Assembly (NCBI RefSeq): GCF_012932565.1
Contig: NZ_JABBYJ010000001.1
Span: forward strand, 2,480,001-2,544,000
Direction of reading: 5' to 3'
DNA: 64,000 nucleotides
Origin: Sneathiella limimaris
GTDB taxonomy: Bacteria > Pseudomonadota > Alphaproteobacteria > Sneathiellales > Sneathiellaceae
In this document: one piece after another, positions 48,590-58,368 of the stretch
How positions within the stretch are numbered: the stretch's first letter is position 1
How the letters are laid out: every line of letters starts with the position of its first letter
Notes under the pieces: generated by a model
What the model was told of the DNA's origin: nothing
Databases searched by the model: none
What the model saw: only the letters and a program-made list of their open reading frames with translations
Position numbers and translations under genes: made by a program

Positions 48590-50887
48590 TTAGAAGCGGG
48601 TTCCAAATTCAAGCTGGAACACTTCCTCTTTGTCGTAATCTTCTTTCAAGAACGGATATGAAAAATTCACCTGGAGAGGCCCAAAAGGTGAAGTCCAGTT
48701 CACGCCAAAGCCCGCGGAAGCACGAATTGAAGGATCATCCACAATATCTGGATCATTGTCATCAATGTCTGTCAATGTACCGACATTGACAAACGTTCGT
48801 CCTAACAGTCCAAATTCTTCTGGGAAACCCATAGGGAAGCGAAGTTCAGCAGATCCAACAATATATGTGTTGCCACCTAGCGCATCATCCGTATTAGTAT
48901 CTCTAGGTCCCAAACCAGCTTTTTCAAACCCTCTAAATGAGCGGCCGCCCAAATTAAACCGCTGGTTTACACCTACATCTTCACCTAAACCAAACACATA
49001 GCCTGTTTCTGCACCAACGCTAAAAACAACATCCCTCTCATAGACGGGGTAGAAGTAGACTATGTCGGCAATAGATGAAATTCCATAAACGTCACCGCCA
49101 AGACCATTAAAGGTCTGACCAAATGAATACCGATAACCTTCGGTCGGTAATAGGTTATCGTCTAGATAATTGACGGTAATCTTATAATTCACGCCAGATG
49201 TCAGCTCACGTCCTTCAGACCGCTGAATAACAGAAGAGGCATCACTATCGACATCACTGATTTCGAGATCCTCAATCGTATACCCGACAGAGGCAGAAAC
49301 CCGTTCAGTTATGGGAAAACCAGAACGAAGTCTAAGTCCGATTTTTCTGAGATCATAACCTGACTCATCCTGGCGATCATCAATGATGCTGTATATATCG
49401 AAACCACCACTCATATCCTTACCCAAGAAATAGGGTTCGGTAAATCCAAGATCAATCTGCTGTGTCTCTGTACCGAGTGAGATTTTGAACCTAAGGTCCT
49501 GCCCTTTACCCAACAGGTTTCTCTCTCGGATTTGTAAATCGCCTGAAACAGAGTTTTCAGTCGAGAAACCTGCGCCAATACTCAGCTCACCTGTTGATTT
49601 TTCCTGTACATCAACGTTGATAACCGTTTTGTCAGGTGCTGACCCTTCATCTTGGGTCACTTCTACTTTTTCAAAAAAGTTGAGTGAGCGGATGCGTGAT
49701 TGAGACCGGCGAAGAAGCGCTGTATTAAAGGCATCCCCTTCTACAAGCCGGAATTCACGTCGGATAACATGATCAAGTGTACGAACGTTACCAGTAATAT
49801 TGATCCGTTCAACATATACCCTAGAGCCTTTATTGATCTCATAGGTGACACCAATCGTTAAATCATCAGGGTTTCTGTCAATTCTCGGACGGACATTCAC
49901 GAAGGCATATCCAAGTTTGCCAAGCTCAAAGGTAATATTCTGGATGCTTTCTTCGATTTTATCAGCGTTGTATGTTTCGCCTTCAAAAGTCGTCAAGAGC
50001 GCCCTAACAGCTTCAGGCTGAAGATCCTTAATTTCACTTTTTACATCAATCTTGGCGAAGTTATATTGCTTCCCTTCATCCAAAGCGAAGGTGATAAAAA
50101 AGCCATCTCTATTTGGTGTAAGTTCAGCAACAGCGGATACAACCCTGAAATCGGCATAGCCTTTACTCAAATAATATTTTCTGAGCAATTCACGGTCATA
50201 TGTCAGTCTGTCAGGATCGTATGTGTCACTATCAGACAGGAAATTATACCAACGGGTTTCTGTCGTGGATATTTGGCTCAATAGTCGACTATCAGAGAAT
50301 TTCTTATTTCCGATGAAGCGAACCTTATTAATTCCAGTCTCTTCGCCTTCGTTAATCTCAAAGACTAGATCAACCCGGTTTTCTGGCAACTGAATGACTT
50401 TTGGCTCTACTACCGCTGCGAAACGACCACTTCGGCGATACACCGTAATAATTCGCTGAACATCGTTTTGAACCCTTGCACGTGTATACACAACGCGAGG
50501 TCGAAGTTGAACTTCTGCACTCAGCACTTCATCTTCAATTCTGAGGTTACCCTCAAATGCGAGACGATTGATGATGGGGTTTTCAACAACTGCAACAGTC
50601 ACTGAGCTTCCATTTCGACGGATCGTGACGTCAGCGAATAGCCCTGTGTTAAAAAGAGCTTTTAGAGATTTGTCAACGCGGCCACGATCATAGGGAGAAC
50701 CGACATCAAAAAGGAGATAAGATTTTACAGTTGCGGCTTCGATCCGCCGGTTACCTTCAACCCGAATTTCCGTGATACTGTTTGAGGTTTGCGCATGAGA
50801 GCTTCCGGGGTTTGCCACTACAGATCCAAGTGCTGCCATGGCCAGGAAGCAGACAATCAGTAAACTGCGCAATTTCAATCCCCCCAA
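48590..50887 (-). CDS. bamA: Outer membrane protein assembly factor BamA
   Basis: 765-residue core of the BAM complex. Signal peptide (LLIVCFLAMAALGSVVA, then SSHAQT), five POTRA repeats (ITEIRVEGNRRIEAATVKSYL onward) and a C-terminal 16-strand barrel ending in phenylalanine (LEFGTRF), with the VGVNQRFNLGGRSFRGF and SAGFGVNWTSPFGPLQ signatures. No ATG precedes the signal peptide: candidate starts are TTG at 50887, 50878 or 50872, the last having GGGGGG 7 nt upstream. It lies between rseP and skp. Confidence 0.97.
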   Translation of the reverse strand: MGGLKLRSLLIVCFLAMAALGSVVANPGSSHAQTSNSITEIRVEGNRRIEAATVKSYLLFDVGSPYDRGRVDKSLKALFNTGLFADVTIRRNGSSVTVAVVENPIINRLAFEGNLRIEDEVLSAEVQLRPRVVYTRARVQNDVQRIITVYRRSGRFAAVVEPKVIQLPENRVDLVFEINEGEETGINKVRFIGNKKFSDSRLLSQISTTETRWYNFLSDSDTYDPDRLTYDRELLRKYYLSKGYADFRVVSAVAELTPNRDGFFITFALDEGKQYNFAKIDVKSEIKDLQPEAVRALLTTFEGETYNADKIEESIQNITFELGKLGYAFVNVRPRIDRNPDDLTIGVTYEINKGSRVYVERINITGNVRTLDHVIRREFRLVEGDAFNTALLRRSQSRIRSLNFFEKVEVTQDEGSAPDKTVINVDVQEKSTGELSIGAGFSTENSVSGDLQIRERNLLGKGQDLRFKISLGTETQQIDLGFTEPYFLGKDMSGGFDIYSIIDDRQDESGYDLRKIGLRLRSGFPITERVSASVGYTIEDLEISDVDSDASSVIQRSEGRELTSGVNYKITVNYLDDNLLPTEGYRYSFGQTFNGLGGDVYGISSIADIVYFYPVYERDVVFSVGAETGYVFGLGEDVGVNQRFNLGGRSFRGFEKAGLGPRDTNTDDALGGNTYIVGSAELRFPMGFPEEFGLLGRTFVNVGTLTDIDDNDPDIVDDPSIRASAGFGVNWTSPFGPLQVNFSYPFLKEDYDKEEVFQLEFGTRF

Positions 50888-50934
50888 ATAGGAACTTTTC
50901 TCAATTCAATCAATATACTACCTGTAAAGGCAGT

Positions 50935-52092
50935 CTACGAGAATATACCTGTGAAAAAATCTTTTATCCATGGTTTATTCAGGTCATTCCACGTCGCAAA
51001 GACCATTAACATCAATACGAGTGTTAGTCCAATGCGGAAACCAAATTCCATGGTTTTTTCACCGAGAGGTTTGCCGCGGACAGCTTCGACACCATAAAAC
51101 AAGAGATGCCCACCATCCAGCATGGGAATTGGGAAAAGATTGATTAGCCCGAGACTGATAGAGACGAAAATCATAAAGTTGAAAAGCGAAAGAAGACTTC
51201 CACCAAGGTTTTCGCCCTGCTTCGCTGCGTCACCAGACATTTTAATAATGCCAAGGGGTCCGCTTAGTTCAGAACTGTCGCGCGTGCCAGTGATCATTTG
51301 CCAGGCACCCTTTAAAGTCGCCGTTGTAACAAACCAGGTCTGATCAACAGCTGCCCCGATGGCGCTTATAAGGCCGTGCTCACGAAACTCCCGCTGCGTT
51401 GAGCGAATTCCCAATTGCCCAATCTTTTGAACATTTCCGCTACCGTCTGTAAATTCAACGACCTTCGGAATGACAGTTAATGTCAGCTCAGCACCGTTTC
51501 GATCAATGGTCATATTTAGCGGCTCATCCAAACCGACCACAACCTGCTGGCGAAGCTCCTCAAAGCTGGATATGGGATCCCCGTTAATACTTAAGATACG
51601 ATCTCCCGGGAGTATACCTGCCTCTTCAGCAGCACTCTCAGGGATGACTTCATTGGCAACTGGAGGCGTATTCGCTTGCCCCAGTGTCATGAAAAGAATG
51701 CACAATGCAACAATCGCGAAAATGAAATTTGCAGCTGGACCCGCAAATACAACAGCCGCCCGCTGCCAGAGTTTCTTGTGATGGAAGGAAACAGCCTTAT
51801 CCTCTGGCGACATCTGATCTAACTCATTGTCACCTTGCGCATTGCTGGCAACCCCGGCATCTCCAAAGAATTTTACATAACCACCAAAGGGAATGGCACT
51901 AATCCGCCAACGACAACCATTTTTGTCATACCAGCCGAATAACTCTTTACCAAAACCGATAGAGAAAACATCAACCTTGACCCCACAAAGCCGCGCGATT
52001 TTGTAATGGCCATATTCATGGACAAAGACGAGGATGGTAATAACAGCCACAAAAGCGGGAAGATAAATCCAGTTCTCTATAAGCAATTCCAT
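50935..52092 (-). CDS. rseP: Site-2 zinc metalloprotease RseP
   Basis: 385-residue inner-membrane protease for regulated intramembrane proteolysis. Zinc motif HEYGH (H25, E26, H29) in the first helix, the GFGKELFGW and PFGGYVKFFGD strands, a PDZ domain (about 125-215, PESAAEEAGILPGDRILSINGDPI), and the third ligand region FPIPMLDGGHLLFY. One PDZ domain is evident. Position between dxr and bamA is conserved. Confidence 0.97.
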   Translation of the reverse strand: MELLIENWIYLPAFVAVITILVFVHEYGHYKIARLCGVKVDVFSIGFGKELFGWYDKNGCRWRISAIPFGGYVKFFGDAGVASNAQGDNELDQMSPEDKAVSFHHKKLWQRAAVVFAGPAANFIFAIVALCILFMTLGQANTPPVANEVIPESAAEEAGILPGDRILSINGDPISSFEELRQQVVVGLDEPLNMTIDRNGAELTLTVIPKVVEFTDGSGNVQKIGQLGIRSTQREFREHGLISAIGAAVDQTWFVTTATLKGAWQMITGTRDSSELSGPLGIIKMSGDAAKQGENLGGSLLSLFNFMIFVSISLGLINLFPIPMLDGGHLLFYGVEAVRGKPLGEKTMEFGFRIGLTLVLMLMVFATWNDLNKPWIKDFFTGIFS

Positions 52093-52130
52093 GTCGTTTT
52101 TCCTGTTACTCTAATCCGTAAAGCATCAAT

Positions 52131-53339
52131 CTAAAAAGATTTGATAACTTCTCTTGCCAGTTCCCGGCCTTTTGCGTCTTGGTAAAACACATCTTCCAAA
52201 GATCGCAGCTCGATAAATTCAGCTTTTTCCAAAACCTTGTCTACAACAGCTACAATATCTAGGAATCCTATCCGTTTACTTAAGAAGCCTTCAACAGCCA
52301 CTTCATTTGCTGCATTTAAGATCGCTGGAGCCGATTTTCCAGTTTTCAGTGCATTTTTGGCTAACCCAAGAGCGCGAAATCTTTCTAAATCAGGCGCCTC
52401 AAATGTAAACTGACCAAGTTCTGTAAAATCAAGCGTCTCTTGATCAAAACAATGACGCTCTGGCCAGCCAAGGGCATAGGATATCGGAATCCTCATATCC
52501 GGACTTCCCATTTGTGCCAAGATTGAACCATCCCTGTATTCCACCATACTATGAATAACTGACTGGGGATGAACCAGAATTTCAATCTGTTCCTGATCAA
52601 CTGGAAAAAGATGAAAAGCTTCAATGAATTCAAGCCCTTTATTCATCATTGTTGCACTATCAATTGAGATTTTGGCGCCCATATCCCAGTTGGGGTGCTT
52701 CAATGCCTGCTCCAGTGTTACCTCCTTCATCTGGTGTAACGGCGTACACCTGAAGGGTCCACCTGAAGCAGTTAGAATAATTCGTCGAATTGAACTGGAC
52801 TGTTTTTCATCCAAAACCTGAAAAATTGCATTATGCTCACTGTCTACCGGTAGCAAGACTGAGTGATGCGACCGAACTTCCTGCATCATCAGTGATCCAG
52901 CACAGACAAGGGCCTCTTTATTGGCGAGCGCTACTGTTGTCCCCTTTTTTATAGCCGCTAAAGTCGGGCGTAAACCTGCCGATCCCATAATGGCAGCCAT
53001 CATCCAATCCATAGGACGACCGGCGGCTTCGATCAAGGCACTCTCGCCTGCGGCAACTTCTATTCCAGTTCCTTTAAGGAGATCTTGTAGTTCTTGATAT
53101 TTACTTTCATCCGCTATGACAGCAAGGTTTGCTTTCAATTGGATTGCGTATTGCGCCAATTCACCAGCATTTGTGTTCGCAGTAAGGACATCAACATCGA
53201 ATTGGTTGGGCTGACGCTTGATCAAGTCTATGGTACTTGTGCCAACTGAACCTGTAGCCCCAAAAATACTGACCTTCTTGGGATGTGCAAATGTAACATT
53301 TTCTAGATCTGTCACAGGGGCAGATTGCAACATCATCAT
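52131..53339 (-). CDS. dxr: 1-deoxy-D-xylulose 5-phosphate reductoisomerase
   Basis: 402 residues. Second step of the MEP pathway. NADPH loop SIFGATGSVGTSTIDLI (GATGSVG 27-33), ALANKEALVCAG, VDSEHNAIFQ with metal-binding Asp/Glu, and SATMMNKGLEFIEA. Three ATGs in a row (53339, 53336, 53333) overlap the cdsA stop. Works with ispDF (13.8 kb) and supplies isoprenoid precursors for uppS two genes upstream. Confidence 0.97.
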   Translation of the reverse strand: MMMLQSAPVTDLENVTFAHPKKVSIFGATGSVGTSTIDLIKRQPNQFDVDVLTANTNAGELAQYAIQLKANLAVIADESKYQELQDLLKGTGIEVAAGESALIEAAGRPMDWMMAAIMGSAGLRPTLAAIKKGTTVALANKEALVCAGSLMMQEVRSHHSVLLPVDSEHNAIFQVLDEKQSSSIRRIILTASGGPFRCTPLHQMKEVTLEQALKHPNWDMGAKISIDSATMMNKGLEFIEAFHLFPVDQEQIEILVHPQSVIHSMVEYRDGSILAQMGSPDMRIPISYALGWPERHCFDQETLDFTELGQFTFEAPDLERFRALGLAKNALKTGKSAPAILNAANEVAVEGFLSKRIGFLDIVAVVDKVLEKAEFIELRSLEDVFYQDAKGRELAREVIKSF

Positions 53340-54157
53340 TTCCCTACCAGGTAAATCAAACCATATAGCGCAGGCGCTACAAAAAGAACACCATCAAGCC
53401 GATCTAGGACCCCTCCATGCCCCGGAATGAGATTACTGGCATCTTTGATGCCAAAATGTCGTTTCCATCCAGATTCAAAGAAGTCACCAACTTGCGCCAA
53501 TACTGCCAAACATGCTCCAGCCAAAGCGATCCAAATTTCAGAAATCTCAATATGAAGAAGGTAGGCGTTACATAAGGCAGCTGTTATCGCTGAACAAATC
53601 ATACCGCCAATAAGACCAGCCCAAGTTTTATTAGGGCTGATTGATGGAGCTATTTTCGGTCCGCCAATGGATCTTCCGAAGAAATAGGCTCCTATGTCGG
53701 TTGCCCATACAATGAGAAATAAAGTCAGTGTGTAGACTAGACCGAGCTCATATGCTTCCCTAATCTCCAGAAGCGAAAGAACTGGAATTCCAATGTAAAG
53801 GGGGCCTATGAAAGCTCCTTTCCATTCCCTCTCTTCTTTTCGAAGCCAGGTCAGAGCAATGAGTGCGACTGCGCAAATTATTACGCACCAGAAGGCGTAA
53901 AAAACATACTCTTCATAAGCGAGGAAAATTGAAAACAGGATCCAGGATATCACCAGGAAAATGTAGCTGTTCTTGTTATGAATGAAGGACGCTTTGCACC
54001 ATTCAAAGCACATAGCTGCTGCTGCAATAGCTAAAAAAAGCGCAAAGAATTCTGCTCCCAGGTAAACAGCTGCCACTGCAATTGGCGCAAGTACTGCAGC
54101 CGAGAGCACCCTGAGCTGAAGAGAGGATAAACCACGTTCAGACACTGATTGCCCCAT
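53336..54157 (-). CDS. cdsA: Phosphatidate cytidylyltransferase
   Basis: 273-residue polytopic membrane enzyme making CDP-diacylglycerol from CTP and phosphatidate. About seven hydrophobic segments; the ISPNKTWAGLIGG signature and the C-terminal LAQVGDFFESGWKRHFGIKD, SNLIPGHGGVLDRLDG pattern are complete. The start overlaps uppS by 20 bp; a GTG at 54145 is an alternative. CTP comes from PyrG. Confidence 0.96.
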   Translation of the reverse strand: MGQSVSERGLSSLQLRVLSAAVLAPIAVAAVYLGAEFFALFLAIAAAAMCFEWCKASFIHNKNSYIFLVISWILFSIFLAYEEYVFYAFWCVIICAVALIALTWLRKEEREWKGAFIGPLYIGIPVLSLLEIREAYELGLVYTLTLFLIVWATDIGAYFFGRSIGGPKIAPSISPNKTWAGLIGGMICSAITAALCNAYLLHIEISEIWIALAGACLAVLAQVGDFFESGWKRHFGIKDASNLIPGHGGVLDRLDGVLFVAPALYGLIYLVGK

Positions 54158-54872
54158 AGCGACGACACCTGGAATGAAACTCGTCTACTGCTTTTTCAAG
54201 CCAGCTTCTGTCAAAATCAGGCCAAAGTACTTCCTGAAATATCAATTCGGAATAAGCAGATTGCCAGAGAAGGAAATTGCTGATCCGTTGCTCACCACTT
54301 GTTCGTAAGATAATGTCAGGGTCTGGTAAACCATCAGTCTCTAAATGAGACGCGAAAAACGTTTCATCAATCTCATCAGGCGCAAGTTCTCCATCCAGGA
54401 TGAGTTTTGCAATCTTCCGAGCTGCAGACGTAATTTCTTCCTTACCGCCATAGCTCAGTGCGATGGTCAAGACAAGGTCAGTATTCCCTGCAGTTTTATC
54501 TTTGGCGATTTGAACTAAGTCCTGTACATCCTCAGGTAACTTTTTGATATTCCCTATAAAGTTCACTTTAACGCCGGCTTCTGATAAATCCTTCAATTCC
54601 TTGTTAAAGAAATATCGAAACAGGCCCATGAGATGATTAACTTCATCTTTAGGTCGCTTCCAATTTTCGGAAGAGAATGCAAACAGAGTCAGGAAGGGAA
54701 TACCAAGTTCACGGCAGCCTTTTATCGCTTCACGCACGGCGTTAGCGCCTTGCTCGTGACCTTTTAGTCGACTTAACGCACGTTTATTAGCCCATCTGCC
54801 ATTTCCATCCATAATAATGGCTATGTGCTTCAAGGAATTCGCAGTCAGATCGTTTTTCTCAACAATCCCCAT
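54138..54872 (-). CDS. uppS: Undecaprenyl diphosphate synthase (isoprenyl transferase)
   Basis: 244 residues. cis-Prenyltransferase making the C55 lipid carrier for peptidoglycan and O-antigen. HIAIIMDGNGRWANKR with catalytic Asp, GHEQGANAVREAIKGC, TLFAFSSENWKRP and the C-terminal DPDIILRTSGEQRISNFLLW, QSAYSELIFQEVLWPDF. An in-frame TTG lies at 54875, directly after the frr stop, but ATG 54872 is the natural start. Confidence 0.98.
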   Translation of the reverse strand: MGIVEKNDLTANSLKHIAIIMDGNGRWANKRALSRLKGHEQGANAVREAIKGCRELGIPFLTLFAFSSENWKRPKDEVNHLMGLFRYFFNKELKDLSEAGVKVNFIGNIKKLPEDVQDLVQIAKDKTAGNTDLVLTIALSYGGKEEITSAARKIAKLILDGELAPDEIDETFFASHLETDGLPDPDIILRTSGEQRISNFLLWQSAYSELIFQEVLWPDFDRSWLEKAVDEFHSRCRRYGAISV

Positions 54873-54875
54873 CAA

Positions 54876-55433
54876 TCAGACCTGCATAATTTCCTGTTGT
54901 TTTTCACCGAGAAGAACATCAACTTTTTTAACGTATGTATCTGTAAGCTTTTGGATTTCATCCTCAGCGTGTTTCACATCATCTTTTGAAAAGTCGCCCT
55001 CTTTTTCGGCTGCTTTAGCATCATCAATCCCATGGCGACGAACATTGCGGATCGCAATTTTCGCCTGTTCAGCGTAACCACTAGCAACTTTCGTCAAATC
55101 GATACGGCGCTCTTCTGTCAGTTCAGGGATCGGCACACGAACAGTCATTCCATCAACAACTGGGTTTAAGCCAAGGCCTGCATTCCGAATGCCTTTTTCG
55201 ACCGCTGAAACATTACTCTTATCCCAGACAGTCACTGACAGCATGCGAGGTTCTGGTGCACTCACCGTACCAACCTGTTGAATCGGCATAGAGGCTCCAT
55301 AAGATTCAACCATTACTGGATCAAGAAGACTGATATGTGCGCGCCCTGTGCGCAAGCCCGCAAATTCACCTTTAAGAGCCTCTAGAGCACCTCCCATGCG
55401 CTTTTCAAGGTCTTTCATATTGGGCACTGGCAT
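54876..55433 (-). CDS. frr: Ribosome recycling factor
   Basis: 185 residues from ATG 55433, exactly the usual RRF length; the ATG at 55439 is only 1 nt from AGGAGGT, whereas 55433 has ideal spacing. Domain I helices ([27 protein letters not shown], given here as the N-terminal stretch to residue 33) and domain II ([18 protein letters not shown]) are intact, with [12 protein letters not shown] following. Splits post-termination ribosomes with EF-G. Confidence 0.97.
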   Translation of the reverse strand: MPVPNMKDLEKRMGGALEALKGEFAGLRTGRAHISLLDPVMVESYGASMPIQQVGTVSAPEPRMLSVTVWDKSNVSAVEKGIRNAGLGLNPVVDGMTVRVPIPELTEERRIDLTKVASGYAEQAKIAIRNVRRHGIDDAKAAEKEGDFSKDDVKHAEDEIQKLTDTYVKKVDVLLGEKQQEIMQV

Positions 55434-55499
55434 CCTCATTACCTCCTGAAGGATTAATCTTTTCGATTTTTAAAGTGTATCTCTATAGCAAGTTTCTGG

Positions 55500-56216
55500 T
55501 CAGATGACTTCCGTAAACTTGCCATTCTTACAAATTACATCTGCGATCGCGCCTTTTTCATGGATTGAAAAGACAAGAATTGGAATTCCGTTTTCACGCG
55601 CCAAAGAAATAGCTGCAGCATCCATGACTTTCAAGTCTTTGGAAATGACCTCCAAATGAGTCAGCGTTTCAAACCGCTCTGCATCATCAAATTTGGCAGG
55701 ATCTTTATCATAGACACCGTCTACATTTGTTCCTTTTAGCAGGGCATCACATTTCATTTCTGCCGCCCGCAAGGCTGCAGCTGTATCTGTTGTAAAAAAT
55801 GGATTTCCTGTACCAGCAGCAAAAATCACAATGCGGCCTTTTTCAAGATGGCGCTCTGCCCGCCGGCGAATATAGGGTTCGCAGACCGAAGCCATTGGAA
55901 TGGCGGAAAGAACCCGGCTGTCCATTCCTTCTTTTTCGATAGCGTGCTGCATTGCAAGTGCATTCATAACAGTCGCCATCATCCCCATGTAATCTGCGTT
56001 AGCCTGATCCATACCCTGGGCTGTACCAGAAACGCCTCTGAAAATGTTTCCACCGCCGACAACGATACAGATTTCAATACCCATATCATGTGCCTGACGG
56101 ATATCTTTAGCGATGCGTGTCGCTGTTTCAACATCAATACCGTATTGCTGATTACCCAACAGGGCTTCGCCGGAGCATTTAAGAAGCACCCGTTTGTATT
56201 TTGGCTCACTTGCCAT
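55500..56216 (-). CDS. pyrH: Uridylate kinase (UMP kinase)
   Basis: 238 residues from ATG 56216, which has GGTGA 5 nt upstream; a GTG at 56225 would put the start inside that ribosome site. Amino-acid-kinase fold: [60 protein letters not shown]. Phosphorylates UMP to UDP, upstream of PyrG. It lies beyond the tsf terminator, so it probably has its own promoter in 56217-56313. Confidence 0.97.
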   Translation of the reverse strand: MASEPKYKRVLLKCSGEALLGNQQYGIDVETATRIAKDIRQAHDMGIEICIVVGGGNIFRGVSGTAQGMDQANADYMGMMATVMNALAMQHAIEKEGMDSRVLSAIPMASVCEPYIRRRAERHLEKGRIVIFAAGTGNPFFTTDTAAALRAAEMKCDALLKGTNVDGVYDKDPAKFDDAERFETLTHLEVISKDLKVMDAAAISLARENGIPILVFSIHEKGAIADVICKNGKFTEVI

Positions 56217-56313
56217 TTTTGTCACCGATCAAAATTCAGAAATGTTGAAAATCAGATGGGAAGACAGCATACAGGAATGAATGAATTTGAAAAGCCATCG
56301 CTGCATCCCGCGC

Positions 56314-56346
56314 AAAAAGAAGGCGGCCCCAATTTGGGACCGCCTT
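56314..56346 (-). terminator. Rho-independent terminator of tsf
   Basis: Stem 56320-56330 with 56336-56346 (AAGGCGG/CCGCCTT plus CCC/GGG, one mismatch), loop of 5, followed on the minus strand by CTTTTT. It starts 21 nt after the tsf stop. The plus-strand side also has a T run, so it could work in both directions. Confidence 0.9.
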
Positions 56347-56367
56347 TTTCGTCTCTATCCGAACGGC

Positions 56368-57294
56368 TTAGTTGCCTACCGCAGCAGCAACTTCAGCAGC
56401 GAAATCAGATTCTTCTTTTTCGATACCTTCACCCACAGCAAAGCGAACCATCTGAGTCAGCTTAATTGGGCTTCCGATTTCTTTAGCGACAAGTTCAATG
56501 GCTTTTTCAACAGTGTTTTCACCGTCAACCACAAATGTCTGCTTCAGAAGAACAACTTCCTGATAGAATTTGTTGATACGACCCTGAACCATCTTTTCGA
56601 TGATTTCTTCTGGCTTACCAGATTCGCGAGCCTGCTCTGACAGAACAGCTTTTTCCCGCTCTACCAGTTCTGGGTCCAAGTCATCGACGCTAATGGACTC
56701 TGGGCTGGTAGCCGCAATATGCATCGCAAGCTGCTTACCAAGAACGTCAAGGCGGTCCTTATCCCCTTCGCTTTCAAGTGCAACCAGGATACCGATTTTA
56801 CCAAGACCATCAGTTACCGCGTTATGCAAGTATGAAGATACAACACCGTTAGAAACTTCGACAGAAGCTGCGCGGCGCAGGTTCATATTCTCACCAATTG
56901 TCGCGATCGCATTTGTCAGAGTTGCCTCTACAGTATCGCTACCACCTGGGAAAGAAGCAGCTTTAATCGCATCAAGATCACCACCAACTTCTGCGGCAAC
57001 TTCAGCAATACCAGAAACCAGTTTCTGGAAGTCTTCGTTCCGACCAACAAAGTCAGTCTCAGCATTGACTTCAACGATTGCGCCTTTTGTTCCGTTTGTA
57101 GAAACAGCAACCAGACCTTCAGCAGCAACACGACCAGATTTTTTGGAAGCAGTTGCAAGTCCTTTGGTCCGCAGCCAATCTACAGCGGCGTCCAGATCAC
57201 CATCAGTTTCTGTCAGGGCTTTTTTACAATCCATCATACCCGCACCAGATTTTTCGCGGAGTTCTTTAACCAATGAAGCTGTAATTGCAGGCAT
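56368..57294 (-). CDS. tsf: Elongation factor Ts
   Basis: 308 residues. Nucleotide exchange factor for EF-Tu. The N-terminal UBA-like module [20 protein letters not shown] and [19 protein letters not shown], the [11 protein letters not shown] core element, and both dimerisation subdomains are present. GAGGA lies 7 nt before the ATG. It is downstream of rpsB across a 73-bp gap with a strong hairpin, and ends at an intrinsic terminator. Confidence 0.98.
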   Translation of the reverse strand: MPAITASLVKELREKSGAGMMDCKKALTETDGDLDAAVDWLRTKGLATASKKSGRVAAEGLVAVSTNGTKGAIVEVNAETDFVGRNEDFQKLVSGIAEVAAEVGGDLDAIKAASFPGGSDTVEATLTNAIATIGENMNLRRAASVEVSNGVVSSYLHNAVTDGLGKIGILVALESEGDKDRLDVLGKQLAMHIAATSPESISVDDLDPELVEREKAVLSEQARESGKPEEIIEKMVQGRINKFYQEVVLLKQTFVVDGENTVEKAIELVAKEIGSPIKLTQMVRFAVGEGIEKEESDFAAEVAAAVGN

Positions 57295-57332
57295 AGCCTA
57301 TCCTCGTGTCATTTAAATTCGTGAAAATCAAA

Positions 57333-57361
57333 TGTCATATGTCCATGACGGACATATGACA
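57333..57361 (-). terminator. Intercistronic hairpin between rpsB and tsf
   Basis: Perfect 12-bp stem TGTCATATGTCC/GGACATATGACA (57333-57344 with 57350-57361), 5-nt loop, beginning 6 nt after the rpsB stop. The T run on the minus strand is interrupted (TTTGATTTTC), so partial termination or mRNA processing that sets the rpsB:tsf ratio is more likely than full termination. Confidence 0.6.
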
Positions 57362-57367
57362 GACTTG

Positions 57368-58171
57368 TTATTCAGTCGCAGCGACTTCTTCAGCTGGAGC
57401 TTCCTCAGCAACTTCTTCAGCAGCTGGCAGCTCTTCAGCCACAGGCTCAACAGCTTCACCGAGGTCAACGCCCTGTTCTGCCATTTCTACAGAAATACCA
57501 TCCAGAACAGCTTGTTTGAACAGATCACAGTAAAGGTTGATCGCGCGAAGTGCGTCATCGTTTCCTGGGATCGGGTAATCAATTCCATCAGGATCTGAGT
57601 TGCTGTCCAAGATAGCAACAACCGGAATACCGAGTTTGTTCGCTTCTTTAACGGCCAGATCTTCTTTGTTGGTGTCAATCACAACAATAATGTTTGGAAG
57701 ACCACCCATGTCTTTAATACCACCAAGGGCCAGCTCCAGCTTATCCCGTTCACGAGTAAGCTTTAGAACTTCTTTCTTGGTCAGACCAACTTCATCAGCA
57801 GACAGAGTTTCTTCTGCTTCCCGCAGACGCTTGATGGATTCAGAAACTGTTTTCCAGTTTGTCAGCATTCCGCCGAGCCAGCGATGGTTCACATAGAACT
57901 GCGCACATTGCTTAGCTGTGTCAGCAACAACATCAGAAGCCTGACGTTTCGTGCCAACGAACAGAACACGGCCACCACCTGAAACTGTGTCACGAACAGC
58001 TTTCAGAGCCTGGTGCAGCATTGGAACTGTCTGCTGCAGATCGATAATGTGGATGTTGTTTCTTTTTCCGAAGATGTATGGACCCATTTTTGGGTTCCAA
58101 CGGCGGGACTGATGTCCAAAATGTACACCAGCTTCCAGAAGCTGACGCATAGTAAAAGTTGGCAGTGTCAT
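57368..58171 (-). CDS. rpsB: 30S ribosomal protein S2
   Basis: 267 residues from ATG 58171, which has AAGGAG 10 nt upstream; the frame is open further upstream, but that sequence is not S2-like. [63 protein letters not shown] and [20 protein letters not shown] are all canonical. The last 30 or so residues are a Glu/Ala-rich acidic tail, as in other alphaproteobacterial S2 proteins. Operon with tsf. Confidence 0.98.
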   Translation of the reverse strand: MTLPTFTMRQLLEAGVHFGHQSRRWNPKMGPYIFGKRNNIHIIDLQQTVPMLHQALKAVRDTVSGGGRVLFVGTKRQASDVVADTAKQCAQFYVNHRWLGGMLTNWKTVSESIKRLREAEETLSADEVGLTKKEVLKLTRERDKLELALGGIKDMGGLPNIIVVIDTNKEDLAVKEANKLGIPVVAILDSNSDPDGIDYPIPGNDDALRAINLYCDLFKQAVLDGISVEMAEQGVDLGEAVEPVAEELPAAEEVAEEAPAEEVAATE

Positions 58172-58202
58172 TCTGCAATAACTCCTTTTCCGGTTAAACC
58201 TC

Positions 58203-58271
58203 CGTGGGTCGTGGTTTGGATCACCCAAACACCGGACGGGAAACATCAACACAATGAAACCCAAACCCACG
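58203..58271 (-). promoter_or_regulatory. Candidate structured leader of rpsB mRNA
   Basis: Complementary arms CGTGGG (58203-58208) and CCCACG (58266-58271), extended after a bulge by TTTGG/CCAAA (58215-58219 with 58261-58265), close a roughly 40-nt loop about 30-100 nt before the rpsB start. Autogenous control of rpsB by S2 through its leader is known in other bacteria; assigning this structure to that role is inference. The remaining dnaE-rpsB gap (to 58368) is AT-rich with no ORF and must hold the promoter. Confidence 0.35.
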
Positions 58272-58368
58272 TGTGAATTTACATCGCGGTACCTACTCTT
58301 CCTCCCCTTCAGATGCAAGGAAAAAGTTCACTTTTCTGAATTTAATTACTGTTTTTGAGAATTACTGG

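Noticed and set aside
57368-58318. Longer rpsB reading frame starting at 58318
   Set aside because: The upstream 49 codons start at TTG, are not S2-like and run through the leader structure; ATG 58171 has AAGGAG and the conserved S2 start.
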